A stretch of DNA of 64,000 bases from Umezawaea sp049997955 (GCA_049997955.1 JAEBDY010000001.1:372001-436000), one strand, 5' to 3'; shown: positions 54,785 through 64,000, counted from the first letter of the stretch. A program made the numbers and translations. The notes: a model not told the origin generated them from the letters alone.

Positions 54785-56401
54785 ATGGCATCAACACCCA
54801 CCACCAAGTCACAGGTCCAGGCATATCGCTTCGTGCTGCGCCGGATGCAGTCGGCCCTGGTGCGCAGAGACGCGGTGATGCTGCACGACCCGATGCGGAA
54901 CCACTCCCGCGCGACGCTCGTCGGCGTGGTCCTCGGCGCGGTGGGGATGATCGGTTTCCTGATCTGGGGCCTGTTCTCGCCCGATCCGAAGCTCGACGAC
55001 GAGACGAAGATCGTTATGAGCAAGGAGAGCGGCCAGATCTACGTGGTCCGCGATTCGCCGAAGAAGCAGTTGATCCCCGTGTTCAACCTCGCGTCCGCGC
55101 GGCTGCTCCTGCTCAGCGAGTCCAATCCGGACAAGGGCCAGTCCGGCCAGGGCGGCGGCGACGCGGCCGCGAGCCCGGCGTCGCTCAGCGGCGGTGAACT
55201 CAAGATCGTCAGCGAGAAGGCGCTCGCGAAGATCCCCAAGGGACGCCTGACCGGCATCGTCGACGCGCCGGACATGATGCCCGGCAGCACGGACCAGCGG
55301 ATCGGTGCCGAGTGGTCGGTGTGCGACCAGTCGACGTTCGACCGCTCGCAGAACGCCCCCGAGGCGAACACCACCTTCGAGACCACCGTCCTCGCGGGCA
55401 TCTCCGGCGGTGGCACGAAGCTGGACGGCAGCCGCTCGGTGCTCGTGACGACGGACAAGAACAGCAAGAAGGCGTTCCTGGTCTACAAGCGACCGGACAA
55501 CAGCAGCATCACGTCGACCAGCACGGTGCGCGCCCAGGTCGACCTCACCGACGCGAAGGTCGTCAACGCGCTGCGCCTGCAGGACCGGGTCCCGAGGCCG
55601 ATCAGCGCGGGCCTGCTCAACTCCATCCGCCAGGTCGGCGACCTCAAGGCGCCCGACATCCCCGGCGTGGGCGAGCAGGTCAACTTCATCGCGGGCGCCG
55701 TGGTCGGCGACATCCTCCGCGCGCAGCGCACCGGCGAGAAGATCGTCTACTACGTCGTGCTGAGGGACGGGATGCAGGAGGTCCCGGTCGCGGTGGGCGA
55801 CATGATCCGGTTCGCCAAGGGATTCAGCGTGCAGCCGAAGGACATCGTCCTGTCCGACGTGAACAAGGTCATCTCGACGTTGAACCTGGAGAACTACCCC
55901 ACCGAGGTCCCCGAGGTCGTGGACCTCAACGAGGACAACGTGGTGATGTGCCTCGGCTGGCGCGCGGACAACGTCACCGCGGAGAACAAGTCCGAGCACA
56001 CCGAGGTCACCCTCGCGCCCACGCTGCCCGGCGGCAAGGACCTGGTCCCGGTGAAGATCAACCAGGTCGGCGCGACCGGTGAGGCCGTCAGCCAGTTCGT
56101 CATGGCAGCGGGCAAGGTGGGCGTGATCCGGAGCACGACGTCCATCGAGAACTTCGACAGCGGCCCGATCCAGCTGATCACCGGCCGCGGGGTGAAGTAC
56201 GGCATCCCGGACACCGTCACCAGCGGTGGGCTCGGCCTCGGCAAGGACGGCTTCATGCCCGCACCCGCGGGCATCGTCGCCCTGCTGCCGGACGGCCCGC
56301 AGCTCAACCGGAACTCCGCCACCCGCAGCTACGACTCGGTGCCCGCGCCCGGCGGCGTGCTGCCGGAGGACGCGGCCAAGCCGAACACCGCGGGCGGCTG
56401 A
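54785..56401 (+). CDS. eccB: Type VII secretion protein EccB
   Basis: EccB is the mainly periplasmic subunit of the ESX membrane complex. The 538-residue protein begins MASTPTTKSQVQAYRFVLRR, the family signature, has one membrane segment (about 43-64) and a large extracytoplasmic domain of EccB repeats with conserved cysteines. It ends with a Pro/Ala-rich tail. ATG 54785 is the family start; the upstream open frame has none of its features. It leads two candidate substrate genes on the same strand. Confidence 0.95.
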   Translation: MASTPTTKSQVQAYRFVLRRMQSALVRRDAVMLHDPMRNHSRATLVGVVLGAVGMIGFLIWGLFSPDPKLDDETKIVMSKESGQIYVVRDSPKKQLIPVFNLASARLLLLSESNPDKGQSGQGGGDAAASPASLSGGELKIVSEKALAKIPKGRLTGIVDAPDMMPGSTDQRIGAEWSVCDQSTFDRSQNAPEANTTFETTVLAGISGGGTKLDGSRSVLVTTDKNSKKAFLVYKRPDNSSITSTSTVRAQVDLTDAKVVNALRLQDRVPRPISAGLLNSIRQVGDLKAPDIPGVGEQVNFIAGAVVGDILRAQRTGEKIVYYVVLRDGMQEVPVAVGDMIRFAKGFSVQPKDIVLSDVNKVISTLNLENYPTEVPEVVDLNEDNVVMCLGWRADNVTAENKSEHTEVTLAPTLPGGKDLVPVKINQVGATGEAVSQFVMAAGKVGVIRSTTSIENFDSGPIQLITGRGVKYGIPDTVTSGGLGLGKDGFMPAPAGIVALLPDGPQLNRNSATRSYDSVPAPGGVLPEDAAKPNTAGG

Positions 56402-56473
56402 CCCCTCGGGGGAACCACGCCGAGCCCGGCGGCGTCCGAGTGGTGGTGCGCGCTGGTCGTCGGGGAGGCATGG

Positions 56474-56839
56474 ATGAGTGACGTGGGTCGACGTCTGGGC
56501 AGCGCGGACGCCGCTCGGACGCCGTCGGGCGGCATCTCCGTGGACGCCCGCTGGCTGGAGCTGTACGCCGAGCGCGTCGACGACGCCGCCGAAGAACTGG
56601 CCCACGCCCGCGCGGAGCTGAGGGAAGCCCCGCTGCGCCCGCAGAGCTTCGGGGAGATCGGCAGGACGCTCCGCAGCGCGGAGGCCTACGGCCGCGCGGC
56701 AAGCCTGCTCCAGCAGCAGCTGGACCGCGCCTGCGAGGTGCTCAAGGCCGCGGGCGAGGGCCTGCACGACGTGGCGGGCCACTACACCGGCGCCGAGGAC
56801 GAAGCCGTGCACCAGATCACGAAGGCCGACCGCCGGTAG
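56474..56839 (+). CDS. EspC-like type VII secretion substrate or partner
   Basis: A 121-residue, mostly helical protein. It has ISVDARWLELYAERVDDAAEEL, a turn with SFGEIGRT, and a second long helix AYGRAASLLQQQLDRACEVL. It ends with Y104-TGA-E108, a YxxxE sequence of the kind that serves as a type VII secretion signal after a helical hairpin. No signal peptide is present. ATG 56474 follows GGGGAGGC. It lies 9 bp upstream of the WXG-bearing gene and probably forms a pair with its product. Confidence 0.7.
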   Translation: MSDVGRRLGSADAARTPSGGISVDARWLELYAERVDDAAEELAHARAELREAPLRPQSFGEIGRTLRSAEAYGRAASLLQQQLDRACEVLKAAGEGLHDVAGHYTGAEDEAVHQITKADRR

Positions 56840-56848
56840 GGGATCCAC

Positions 56849-57976
56849 ATGCGAGGCAAGGACGGACGGCAGGTCGAGTCGGAGGTCGGGGCCGAACTCG
56901 ACTACCTGTCGCAGCTCAGCCGCCGCCTCGGCGTCGCGGACCTGGTCGAGGACTACTTCGCCCCGGTCGTCGGCGACTGGAACGACCTCCACGACGAGGC
57001 CGAGCGCTGGCGGGCGGCCGGGAAAGCGGCCGAGGCCGTGACGAAGGACCTGTTGAAACCGCTGGGGCGGTTGGATTCCGCGTGGCAGGGCGCCTCGGCT
57101 GACTCCTTCGTGGACCACATGCGGAAGGTCGGACTCGCGGGCCACGACATGACCGACGCGATGTCCGCGATGGGCGACGCGCTCGACGAGACCGCCGAGG
57201 GCATCCGCGGGATCGTGCAGGACATGTCCCAGGTGTTCCGGGACACCGCCGACGTGGTGTCCGGCGCGGCCGGACTGCCGTTGGACGGCGACGCGCGGAT
57301 CATCGGGCACCTGGACGAACTGCGGGAACCGGCGAAGGAGATGTACGAGTCGGTGCGCGACGTCCTGGAGGCGTTCCGCCTGCTGTGCGACGGCTTGAGC
57401 GGCGTCGACGCCGAGTTCACCGGGCCGGTGATGGACCACCGGTACCCGGAGCGGGACTGGGCGTTCGCCGAGCCCGCGAAACCGACCGAGACCGCGCGGA
57501 CGACGACCGGCTCCTCCGGCGGCGGCGCCACCGGGGACACGAAACCCGAGAGCGCCGCACCCGCCCCGGTCGGTGGTGGCAGCGGGTCGATGAGCGGCAC
57601 GCTGCCCGGCGGCGGCTCGGTGGGCGGTGGCTCCGTTGGCGGTGGCCCTGTCGGTGGTGGCGGTGTGGGCAGCGGTGGTGTGGACGGTGCCGCGGCGGCC
57701 CAGCAGGGCCCTCTGCAGCACGGCGGGTCCACGGCGGTGCAGGAACCCCGCCCGGTGGACACGGGCGCTCCACGGCCCGCTGCCGCGGCGGCCGGTGGCG
57801 GTGGCGCGGCTCCGAGCGGTCAGCCGATGGGCGGCGGCATGATGGGCGGCGCTCCGATGGGCGGCCAGCAGGGCGGGGACAAGGAGCACAGGCCCAAGGT
57901 CCGCCTCGCCGGTTCCGCCGAGGAAGTGCTGGGCAAGCCCAAGAAGTCCGCGCCGCCGGTGCTGGGGCAGGACTAG
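56849..57976 (+). CDS. WXG100/PPE-like protein with Gly/Pro-rich C-terminus
   Basis: A 375-residue protein. The helical N-terminal domain (about 1-200) contains W79-Q-G81 (LDSAWQGASADSF), the WXG turn of type VII substrates. The C-terminal part is low complexity, with a GGGSVGGGSVGGGPVGGGGV repeat, MGGGMMGGAPMGG and a final charged block KVRLAGSAEEVLGKPKKSAPPVLGQ. ATG 56849 is 9 bp after the EspC-like gene. Probably a secreted or envelope-associated ESX substrate; a chaperone-like role is possible. A strong bidirectional hairpin follows. Confidence 0.75.
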   Translation: MRGKDGRQVESEVGAELDYLSQLSRRLGVADLVEDYFAPVVGDWNDLHDEAERWRAAGKAAEAVTKDLLKPLGRLDSAWQGASADSFVDHMRKVGLAGHDMTDAMSAMGDALDETAEGIRGIVQDMSQVFRDTADVVSGAAGLPLDGDARIIGHLDELREPAKEMYESVRDVLEAFRLLCDGLSGVDAEFTGPVMDHRYPERDWAFAEPAKPTETARTTTGSSGGGATGDTKPESAAPAPVGGGSGSMSGTLPGGGSVGGGSVGGGPVGGGGVGSGGVDGAAAAQQGPLQHGGSTAVQEPRPVDTGAPRPAAAAAGGGGAAPSGQPMGGGMMGGAPMGGQQGGDKEHRPKVRLAGSAEEVLGKPKKSAPPVLGQD

Positions 57977-58050
57977 CGGCTCAGGTGGTCCTGCCCGCCG
58001 CTACCGGCGGGGCGGAGGTTTCGACCACGACGTCGAAAGGCCGACAAGGC

Positions 58051-58084
58051 GATGCCCCCGGCGGGATGGAGCGCCGGGGGCATC
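58051..58084. terminator. Bidirectional terminator between the WXG gene and mycP
   Basis: GATGCCCCCGGCG and CGCCGGGGGCATC form a perfect 13-bp stem around GGATGGAG between convergent genes. Confidence 0.8.
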
Positions 58085-58100
58085 ACTTCCGCGTCGTGCG

Positions 58101-59522
58101 TCAGCTTCGGCGGAGGACGTTCCGCTTCCGGTTCCGGCCCGTCGTGTGGACCACGAACAACGTCAGCAGCAGCAGCCCGATGCCGATCCCGGTGCCGGAC
58201 AGCGCCACCACGAGCCGGGTGTTGTCCGGTGGCCTGGTGTCGCCGAGGTCCGTCATCAGCGGTGCGAACTGCGGGGCCACCGCCCCCTCGCGCTCGGAGG
58301 ACAGCACGGCCGTCAGCGCCGCGATCGGGTTGATCATCCCGGCCCCGACCTTGTGGTCGCGCCCGGACGGGTTGCCGGGGTGCTGGGCGGTCGCCGTCAG
58401 CCGGTCCATCACCTGACGCGCGGTCAGGTTCGGGAACTTCTCGCGGACCAGCGCCGCGACCCCGGCCACGTAGGGCGAGGCGAACGAGGTGCCCTGGATC
58501 GTCGTCGGCCTGCCGTTCTCGTCGACGTTGGCGTTGGTCAGGCCCGTGCCCTTGGGGTCGATCGTGGTGATGTTCTCGCCGGGAGCGGCGATGCTGACCC
58601 ACGGACCCCACACGCTGAACGGCGAGGGTTCGCCGTTGTCGCCGATCGACGCCACGGACAGCACGTCCTTGCTGTACCAGGGCGGGGAGGCGATCACCTT
58701 GACGGTGTCCTGGTTCTGGTTGTCGTTCTGGTCCTTGCAGCCGGTGCCGTCCGTCCCGATGTTGCCGGCGGCGGTGACGATCACCACGTTCTTCTCGTTC
58801 ACCGCCCAGTCGATCGCGGCCTGGAGCTTCCGCTCGCCCGCGCTCGGGGCCTTGGGCGAGTCGCACGAGGTCAGCGAGATGTTGACGACCTTCGCGCCCC
58901 GGTCGACGGCCCGCACGATCGCCTGCGCCAGCGTCGTCACCTTGCCCGCGGACTTCCGCACGTCCGCGCCGGTCGGGTCCTTGAACTCGTACCGGTCGCT
59001 GGTCTGGCGGATCGCGAGGATCTGCGCGTCCGGCGCGGCGCCGATGAACCCGGTGTCGGGGTCCCTGCTGGCCGCCGCGACACCCGCGACCTCGGTCCCG
59101 TGCCCGTCGCAGTCGGTCGTGCCCTTCTCCGCCGTCACGACGTAGTCGCCGCCCGGCTCGACGCGGCCCTTCAACCGGGGGTGTTCCTCCACCCCGGTGT
59201 CGATGATCGCGATCTTCACGCCCTTGCCGGTGGCGAACTGGTGCGCGTCCTCCAGCCGCAGCACCATCTGCGCGCGCGGCTTGGGGATGATCGTGCGGTT
59301 GCCGGTGTTCGACGAGATGCACGCCTTGTTCGTGCGGGTGTACGTCACGTCGGACTTGGGTTCGGTCGGCTTGTCCAGCACGCTCGGGTCGACCGGCGGC
59401 GGCACGGAGTTCGGCGGTGCGGGCGCGGCGGCCGCCGGTGCGGGCGCCAGCGGTCCGGTCACGAGCAGCAGTGCGACGGCCGTCGCGGAGGCGGCCTTCT
59501 TGACGGTGCGGGAAACACGCAT
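58101..59522 (-). CDS. mycP: Mycosin, type VII secretion-associated subtilisin protease
   Basis: Mycosin stabilises the ESX membrane complex and cleaves selected substrates. The 473-residue protein has a signal peptide (about 1-33), a Pro-rich N-terminal extension, a subtilisin domain with D108 (IIDTG), H141 (DGHGTEVAG) and S346 (GTSFASPYVAG), and a C-terminal membrane anchor (about 436-458) with a basic tail. ATG 59522 is suitable. It lies 22 bp downstream of eccD on the same strand, so the two are likely co-transcribed. Confidence 0.94.
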   Translation of the reverse strand: MRVSRTVKKAASATAVALLLVTGPLAPAPAAAAPAPPNSVPPPVDPSVLDKPTEPKSDVTYTRTNKACISSNTGNRTIIPKPRAQMVLRLEDAHQFATGKGVKIAIIDTGVEEHPRLKGRVEPGGDYVVTAEKGTTDCDGHGTEVAGVAAASRDPDTGFIGAAPDAQILAIRQTSDRYEFKDPTGADVRKSAGKVTTLAQAIVRAVDRGAKVVNISLTSCDSPKAPSAGERKLQAAIDWAVNEKNVVIVTAAGNIGTDGTGCKDQNDNQNQDTVKVIASPPWYSKDVLSVASIGDNGEPSPFSVWGPWVSIAAPGENITTIDPKGTGLTNANVDENGRPTTIQGTSFASPYVAGVAALVREKFPNLTARQVMDRLTATAQHPGNPSGRDHKVGAGMINPIAALTAVLSSEREGAVAPQFAPLMTDLGDTRPPDNTRLVVALSGTGIGIGLLLLTLFVVHTTGRNRKRNVLRRS

Positions 59523-59544
59523 GGTGGTAGGCGTCCTCGCGGGG

Positions 59545-60939
59545 TCAGGGCGCGATGAGTTGGCGCATCACGATGTAGAGGTCCATCACGGCGAGCGCGA
59601 GCGGCAGGACGAGGGCGATCAGGATGCCCTCCAGCACGTCCACCGTGCGGCGGAGCACGGGCGAGAACTTCTGGTTCGGGAAGATCACGCCGAGCACCAG
59701 CGCGCTCGCCGCGACGATGACCAGCGCGCCGAACACGTACAGCAGCCGGGTGGCGGGGGTGGAGTCCATCATCCAGCCGAGCAGGATGCCCGCGCCCGCG
59801 ATCATGCCGCTGGCGAGCAGCGCCACGGCCTGGGCGCCGTTGGCGTAGGCCCGGCCGCGGAGCAGCAGCACGAGGGTCACGGCACCCGCCAGCAGCGGGC
59901 CCCAGACCGTGCCGTCCGAGGCCGAGATCACCGCGGCGACCGCGGCGACCGAGCCGGTGCCGACGATCATGCCGGTCATGTACTCGTGAGCGGTGGCGGT
60001 GCGCCGCTCGATGACGGCGTACTCCGGGAACCCGGTGTCCTCCTTGAGGTCCTCGGCGCTGCCGGGCACGATCGGCAGCGGCAGCTTCGCCAGCTGGATC
60101 GTGATCCGGGGCAGCACCGACAGGGCCGCGAGCGACACCGCGGCGGTCGCCGCCGCCACACCCGCCGTCGGGTGCGCGACCAGCGTCGCGATCAGGAACG
60201 CGATGGCGCCGAGACCCGCGGCCGTCGCCGCGGCGACGAACACCGTGATGCCCTGGCCGATCAGCAGGATCGCGGCCGACGCGAAGATCAGCACCAGCAC
60301 GCAGGCCAGCAGCAGGTTGGGCCTGCCGACCGATCCCGGCACGATGTACAGGCCGGACACGAACGCCATGGGCAGCGCGCCCGCGGCGGCCACCAGCACA
60401 CCGGTGTCGACCGCGGCGTAGGACCGGGCCACCACCGCGCCCGCGGCGAGCGCCACGACCGCCGTGACACCCGCGGTGATCGCGACGGGGATGCTGCTGC
60501 CGCCCATCAGGCTGCCCGACATGAGCAGCGCGACCGCGGCGGTGAGCAGCGCCAGCGCGCCCGCGATGTGGCCGTAGCGGCGTGCCGTGTCCTTGGTCCA
60601 CGGGCGGAAGCTGTCCGCGTTCGACTCCGCGATGGCGTCCACGACGTCGTCGAACAGCGGGGGAGGCGGGTTCTCGTTGCGCCGCCGCAGTTGCAGCAGG
60701 TCACCGTCGACCACTCCGAGCGACGCGAGCGTGCGCCCGGGGTCGAGCGGACTGTCGCCGAGCCTCGCCAGGCACCACCCGCCGTGCCGCACACCGCCGT
60801 CCGGAGTCGCCTCCTTGGCCATGTCCAGCAGCATCGGCAGCAGGTCGGCCACCGCCACGTCGGCAGGCAGCGCGACGTCGATGCGCGTCCGCGGCGCAAC
60901 CACCGTCACCCGGCTGAACACCGTCGTACCGGTCGCCAC
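59545..60939 (-). CDS. eccD: Type VII secretion integral membrane protein EccD
   Basis: EccD forms the membrane channel part of the ESX complex. The 464-residue protein has a ubiquitin-like N-terminal domain (about 1-85, FSRVTVVAPRTRIDVALPADV to GDLLQLRRR) and then about eleven membrane segments. GTG 60939 is fixed by AGGAGG 6 bp upstream; the frame stays open further upstream over eccC but that is antisense artefact. It is divergent from eccC across a 261-bp gap. Confidence 0.93.
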   Translation of the reverse strand: MATGTTVFSRVTVVAPRTRIDVALPADVAVADLLPMLLDMAKEATPDGGVRHGGWCLARLGDSPLDPGRTLASLGVVDGDLLQLRRRNENPPPPLFDDVVDAIAESNADSFRPWTKDTARRYGHIAGALALLTAAVALLMSGSLMGGSSIPVAITAGVTAVVALAAGAVVARSYAAVDTGVLVAAAGALPMAFVSGLYIVPGSVGRPNLLLACVLVLIFASAAILLIGQGITVFVAAATAAGLGAIAFLIATLVAHPTAGVAAATAAVSLAALSVLPRITIQLAKLPLPIVPGSAEDLKEDTGFPEYAVIERRTATAHEYMTGMIVGTGSVAAVAAVISASDGTVWGPLLAGAVTLVLLLRGRAYANGAQAVALLASGMIAGAGILLGWMMDSTPATRLLYVFGALVIVAASALVLGVIFPNQKFSPVLRRTVDVLEGILIALVLPLALAVMDLYIVMRQLIAP

Positions 60940-61200
60940 CAGTACCTCCTGAGTTTCTGTTTCGCTCGTTCCGCCGAACGGACACAACAGCCCGGCGAGC
61001 GACCCTAGTATGGCCGCACCGGTCACGCGCGCACCGGCGGTTCCGGGGAACACGTCGCACCGGCTTTTCCGCCGACCCGGGTCCGGCGGGCGCAACGGTG
61101 CGCCATAGTGTCGGTGAAGTGCTGGTGGCGCGCCCCGCCGTGCGGAGCGGGGAGTGCGCCGAGGGGTTGTTCGACAACGACTTGAAGAGGTGCCTGTTAG

Positions 61201-64000
61201 GTGAGCACGCTGCAGTTCAAGCGAACGCCACGCCTTGCTGCCCCACGGCCTCCCGGCGGTGAGGTGCACCTCGAACCGCCGCCCGAGGTGCCGAGGATCA
61301 TTCCGGGCAACGTGATGATGAAGGCGTTGCCCGCCGTCATGATCGTGTCCTCGCTCGGGATGATGGCGCTGATGTTCAGCACCGGGTCCAGGGCGCCCGC
61401 CGCCATGATCATGCCGGGCATGATGATGATCTCGACCTTCGGCATGATGGCCGGTGGGATGGGTGGCGGCAAGGGCCAGAAGAAGGCCGAGATGAACGAG
61501 GACCGCAAGGACTACCTGCGGTACCTCGGCCAGATGCGGGACCGCGCCCGCGAGGCCGCCGACGAGCAGCGCGCCGAGCGCGAGTGGGTCCACCCCGACC
61601 CGCAGATGCTGTGGTCGCTCGCCACCACCCGCCGGATGTGGGAGCGCAGGCAGAACGACCCGGACTTCTGCCACCTGCGCGCCGGGCGGGGGTCGCAGCG
61701 GCTGGCCACCCGGCTCGTGCCGCCGCAGACCGGCCCGGTCGAGGAGCTCGAACCGATCGCCACGCTGGCGCTGCGCCGCTTCGTGCGCGCCCACTCGCTC
61801 GTGCCCGAACTGCCGATCTCCATCGCGCTGCGCGGGTTCGCCGCGGTCGGCCTGATCGGCGACATCGAGGTCAAGCGCGGCCTCGCCAGGGCTCTGCTGG
61901 CCCAGCTCGCCACGTTCCACTGCCCGGACGACCTGCTGATCGCGGTCGTCACCACGGGCCGCACCAAGTCGCAGTGGGAGTGGGCGAAGTGGCTGCCGCA
62001 CGTGCAGCACCCGACCATCGTGGACGGCATCGGCCAGATGCGGATGATGGCGGGCTCGCTCGCCGAGGTCGAGCAGATGCTGGACGACCAGCTGCGCGAC
62101 CGCCAGCGGTTCACCCGCAACGCGCCGCCGCCCGCCGACCAGCCGCACGTCGTGATCGTGATCGACGACGGCGACGTGACCCGCGAGGAGCAGATCCTGC
62201 TCGAAGAGGGCCTGGTCGGTGTGACGCTGCTGGACCTGTCCGAGTCGCTGGGCAACCTGACCGCCCGCCGCGGCCTGCGACTGGTGATCGAGGACGACAA
62301 GCTCGGCGCCCGCAGCGCCAGCGGTGTCGAGTGGTTCGGCCGCCCGGACTGGCTCAGCCTGGTCGAGGTCGAGGCGCTGGCCCGCCGCCTCTCGCCGTAC
62401 CGGGTCGGCGGCGTCGACACCGGTGGCAGCGAGGAGGACCCGCTGTCGATGAGCAACAACCCGCCGCTGCTGGAGTTCCTCAACATCCCCGGCGACCCGA
62501 TGACGTTCGACGTGCAGCAGGCGTGGCGGCCCAGGCCGGTGCGCGACCGCTACCGGGTGCCGTTCGGCATCGGCGAGTTCGGGCAGCAGGTCGAGCTGGA
62601 CATCAAGGAATCCGCGATGGAGGGCATGGGTCCGCACGGCCTGTGCATCGGCGCGACCGGTTCCGGCAAGTCGGAGTTCCTGCGCACGCTCGTGCTGGGA
62701 ATGCTGGCCACGCACTCGTCGACCTCGCTCAACATGATCCTGGTCGACTTCAAGGGTGGCGCGACGTTCCTCGGCCTGGACAAGGCGCCGCACGTCGCCG
62801 CGACGATCACCAACCTCGCGGGCGACCTGACGCTGGTCGACCGCATGAAGGACGCCATCGCGGGCGAGGTGTCGCGGCGCCAGGAGGTCCTGGCGAAGGG
62901 CAACTACAAGAACGTCTGGGACTACGAGAAGGCCCGTGAGAACGGTGCCGACCTCGACCCGCTGCCCGCGCTGTTCATCTGCATCGACGAGTTCTCCGAG
63001 ATGCTGACGGCGAAGCCGGACTTCATCGACATCTTCCTGCAGATCGGGCGGGTCGGCCGCTCGCTGCAGATCCACATGCTGCTCGCCTCGCAGCGCCTGG
63101 AGGAGGGCAAGCTGCGCGGCCTGGACACGTTCCTGTCGTACCGGATCGGTCTGAAGACGTTCTCCGCCGCGGAATCCCGCGCGGCGATCGGCGTGCCCGA
63201 CGCGTACGAGCTGCCGCCCATCCCCGGCTCCGGCTACCTGGGCATCCAGGGGTCGCCGCTGGTCCGGTTCAAGGCCCTCTACGTGTCCGGTCCCTACCGG
63301 CCCGCCGGTCTCCAGGCCGCGGGCCCGTCGGCCGCGGTCAGCGGCGACAAGCGGCCGCGCTACTTCGTGCCGGACTACATCGAGATCCCCAAGGAACCGA
63401 TCCGGCCCGTGCAGCCGGTCGTGGAGGAGAAGAAGGAGGACAGCAACGAGCCCAGCCAGCTCGAGGTCGTCGTCAACAAGCTCGTCGGCCAGGGCCCGCC
63501 CGCGCACGAGGTGTGGCTGCCCCCGCTCAACGAGCCGCCGTCGCTGGACACGCTGCTGCCCCCGTTGCAGGCCACCGAGGACCGCGGCCTCACCTCGCCG
63601 GGCTTCTTCACCAACGGCAAGCTCCAGGTCGCGATCGGCGTCGTGGACAAGCCGTTCGAACAGCGCCGCGACCTGCTGTGGGCGGACTTCTCCGGCGCCG
63701 CGGGGCACGGTGCCATCGTCGGCGGCCCGCAGTCGGGCAAGTCGATGATGCTGCGCACGCTCATCACGTCCATGTCGCTCACGCACACCCCGCAGGAAGT
63801 GCAGTTCTACTGCCTCGACCTCGGTGGCGGCACGCTCGCCGCGCTGGAGCGGATGCCGCACGTCGGTGGCTTCGCCAGCAGGCTGGACGTGGACAAGGCG
63901 CGGCGCATGATCGCCGAGCTGACCGGTCTGATCGGTGAGCGCGAGCAGCGGTTCCGCGCGCAGGGCATCGACTCCATGGTCGAGTTCCGCAACCGCAAGC
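61201..64000 (+). CDS. eccC: Type VII secretion motor ATPase EccC (partial, runs off window)
   Basis: EccC is the FtsK/SpoIIIE-like motor that recognises and drives ESX substrates. The visible 933 residues begin at GTG 61201, with an in-frame TAG immediately before. Two membrane segments lie at about 38-60 and 65-88. The first ATPase domain has Walker A GATGSGKS (484-491) and Walker B LFICIDE (591-597). The second has Walker A GGPQSGKS (841-848). The third ATPase domain and the end lie beyond the window. It is divergent from eccD; WXG100 (Esx) genes probably follow. Confidence 0.95.
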   Translation, partial: MSTLQFKRTPRLAAPRPPGGEVHLEPPPEVPRIIPGNVMMKALPAVMIVSSLGMMALMFSTGSRAPAAMIMPGMMMISTFGMMAGGMGGGKGQKKAEMNEDRKDYLRYLGQMRDRAREAADEQRAEREWVHPDPQMLWSLATTRRMWERRQNDPDFCHLRAGRGSQRLATRLVPPQTGPVEELEPIATLALRRFVRAHSLVPELPISIALRGFAAVGLIGDIEVKRGLARALLAQLATFHCPDDLLIAVVTTGRTKSQWEWAKWLPHVQHPTIVDGIGQMRMMAGSLAEVEQMLDDQLRDRQRFTRNAPPPADQPHVVIVIDDGDVTREEQILLEEGLVGVTLLDLSESLGNLTARRGLRLVIEDDKLGARSASGVEWFGRPDWLSLVEVEALARRLSPYRVGGVDTGGSEEDPLSMSNNPPLLEFLNIPGDPMTFDVQQAWRPRPVRDRYRVPFGIGEFGQQVELDIKESAMEGMGPHGLCIGATGSGKSEFLRTLVLGMLATHSSTSLNMILVDFKGGATFLGLDKAPHVAATITNLAGDLTLVDRMKDAIAGEVSRRQEVLAKGNYKNVWDYEKARENGADLDPLPALFICIDEFSEMLTAKPDFIDIFLQIGRVGRSLQIHMLLASQRLEEGKLRGLDTFLSYRIGLKTFSAAESRAAIGVPDAYELPPIPGSGYLGIQGSPLVRFKALYVSGPYRPAGLQAAGPSAAVSGDKRPRYFVPDYIEIPKEPIRPVQPVVEEKKEDSNEPSQLEVVVNKLVGQGPPAHEVWLPPLNEPPSLDTLLPPLQATEDRGLTSPGFFTNGKLQVAIGVVDKPFEQRRDLLWADFSGAAGHGAIVGGPQSGKSMMLRTLITSMSLTHTPQEVQFYCLDLGGGTLAALERMPHVGGFASRLDVDKARRMIAELTGLIGEREQRFRAQGIDSMVEFRNRK

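Noticed and set aside
60940..63861. Upstream continuation of the eccD frame across eccC, which would make a protein of over 1400 residues
   Set aside because: EccD family similarity starts at GTG 60939 with AGGAGG before it. The rest is antisense to the EccC coding sequence.

Overview
The window is high-GC actinobacterial chromosome. GTG and TTG starts are frequent, ATGA and GTGA stop/start overlaps are common, and the gene order is that of an actinomycete core. A full mce operon lies between rplL and rpoB, and a type VII secretion locus lies beyond truA. This fits Pseudonocardiaceae (Saccharothrix, Lentzea or Actinosynnema type). The family placement is inference; membership of Actinobacteria is secure.

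Layout. Positions 1-126 hold the probable 5' end of an unknown minus-strand gene. Positions 107-1416 hold rplJ-rplL with a promoter, an L10-type leader with an attenuator-like hairpin, and a strong terminator. Positions 1417-2323 are a non-coding island with a twofold-symmetric element made of two perfect long hairpins, followed by 41-bp tandem repeats. Positions 2324-13503 are a complete mce lipid-import operon: mkl-type ATPase, two YrbE permeases, mceA-F and two Mce-associated membrane proteins. Positions 14014-21497 hold rpoB-rpoC. Positions 21567-22279 are a second non-coding island with a second copy of the twin-hairpin element, preceded by a 43-bp degenerate tandem repeat. Positions 22280-27118 are a small accessory block: a nucleotidyltransferase-like protein, prolyl aminopeptidase, a toxin-antitoxin-like pair, a zinc-ribbon protein, an APH-family kinase and an EamA transporter.

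Positions 27432-31796 hold the str operon (rpsL-rpsG-fusA-tuf). Positions 32159-41782 hold the S10 and spc operons (rpsJ to rplO). Positions 42364-45058 hold secY-adk-map, followed by a DUF1707 membrane protein. Positions 45816-50556 hold infA-rpmJ-rpsM-rpsK-rpsD-rpoA-rplQ-truA. Positions 50707-52299 encode a secreted subtilisin. From 52554 to the window end is an ESX-4-like type VII secretion locus (eccE, eccB, an EspC-like and a WXG protein, mycP, eccD, partial eccC) arranged in alternating blocks on both strands.

How it works together. Most of the window is translation and transcription machinery. Structured leaders and intercistronic hairpins sit before or between rplJ, rpoC, fusA, tuf, rplN, rpsM and rpoA. 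The mce operon encodes one self-contained ABC importer with its own ATPase. The ESX locus encodes membrane channel, motor and protease next to candidate substrates. The least explained features are the pair of twin-hairpin elements, each lying beyond the terminator of a core operon, and an apparent CTG start for truA. Drug-target residues read as wild type: RpoB D425, H435 and S440, and RpsL K43 and K88.
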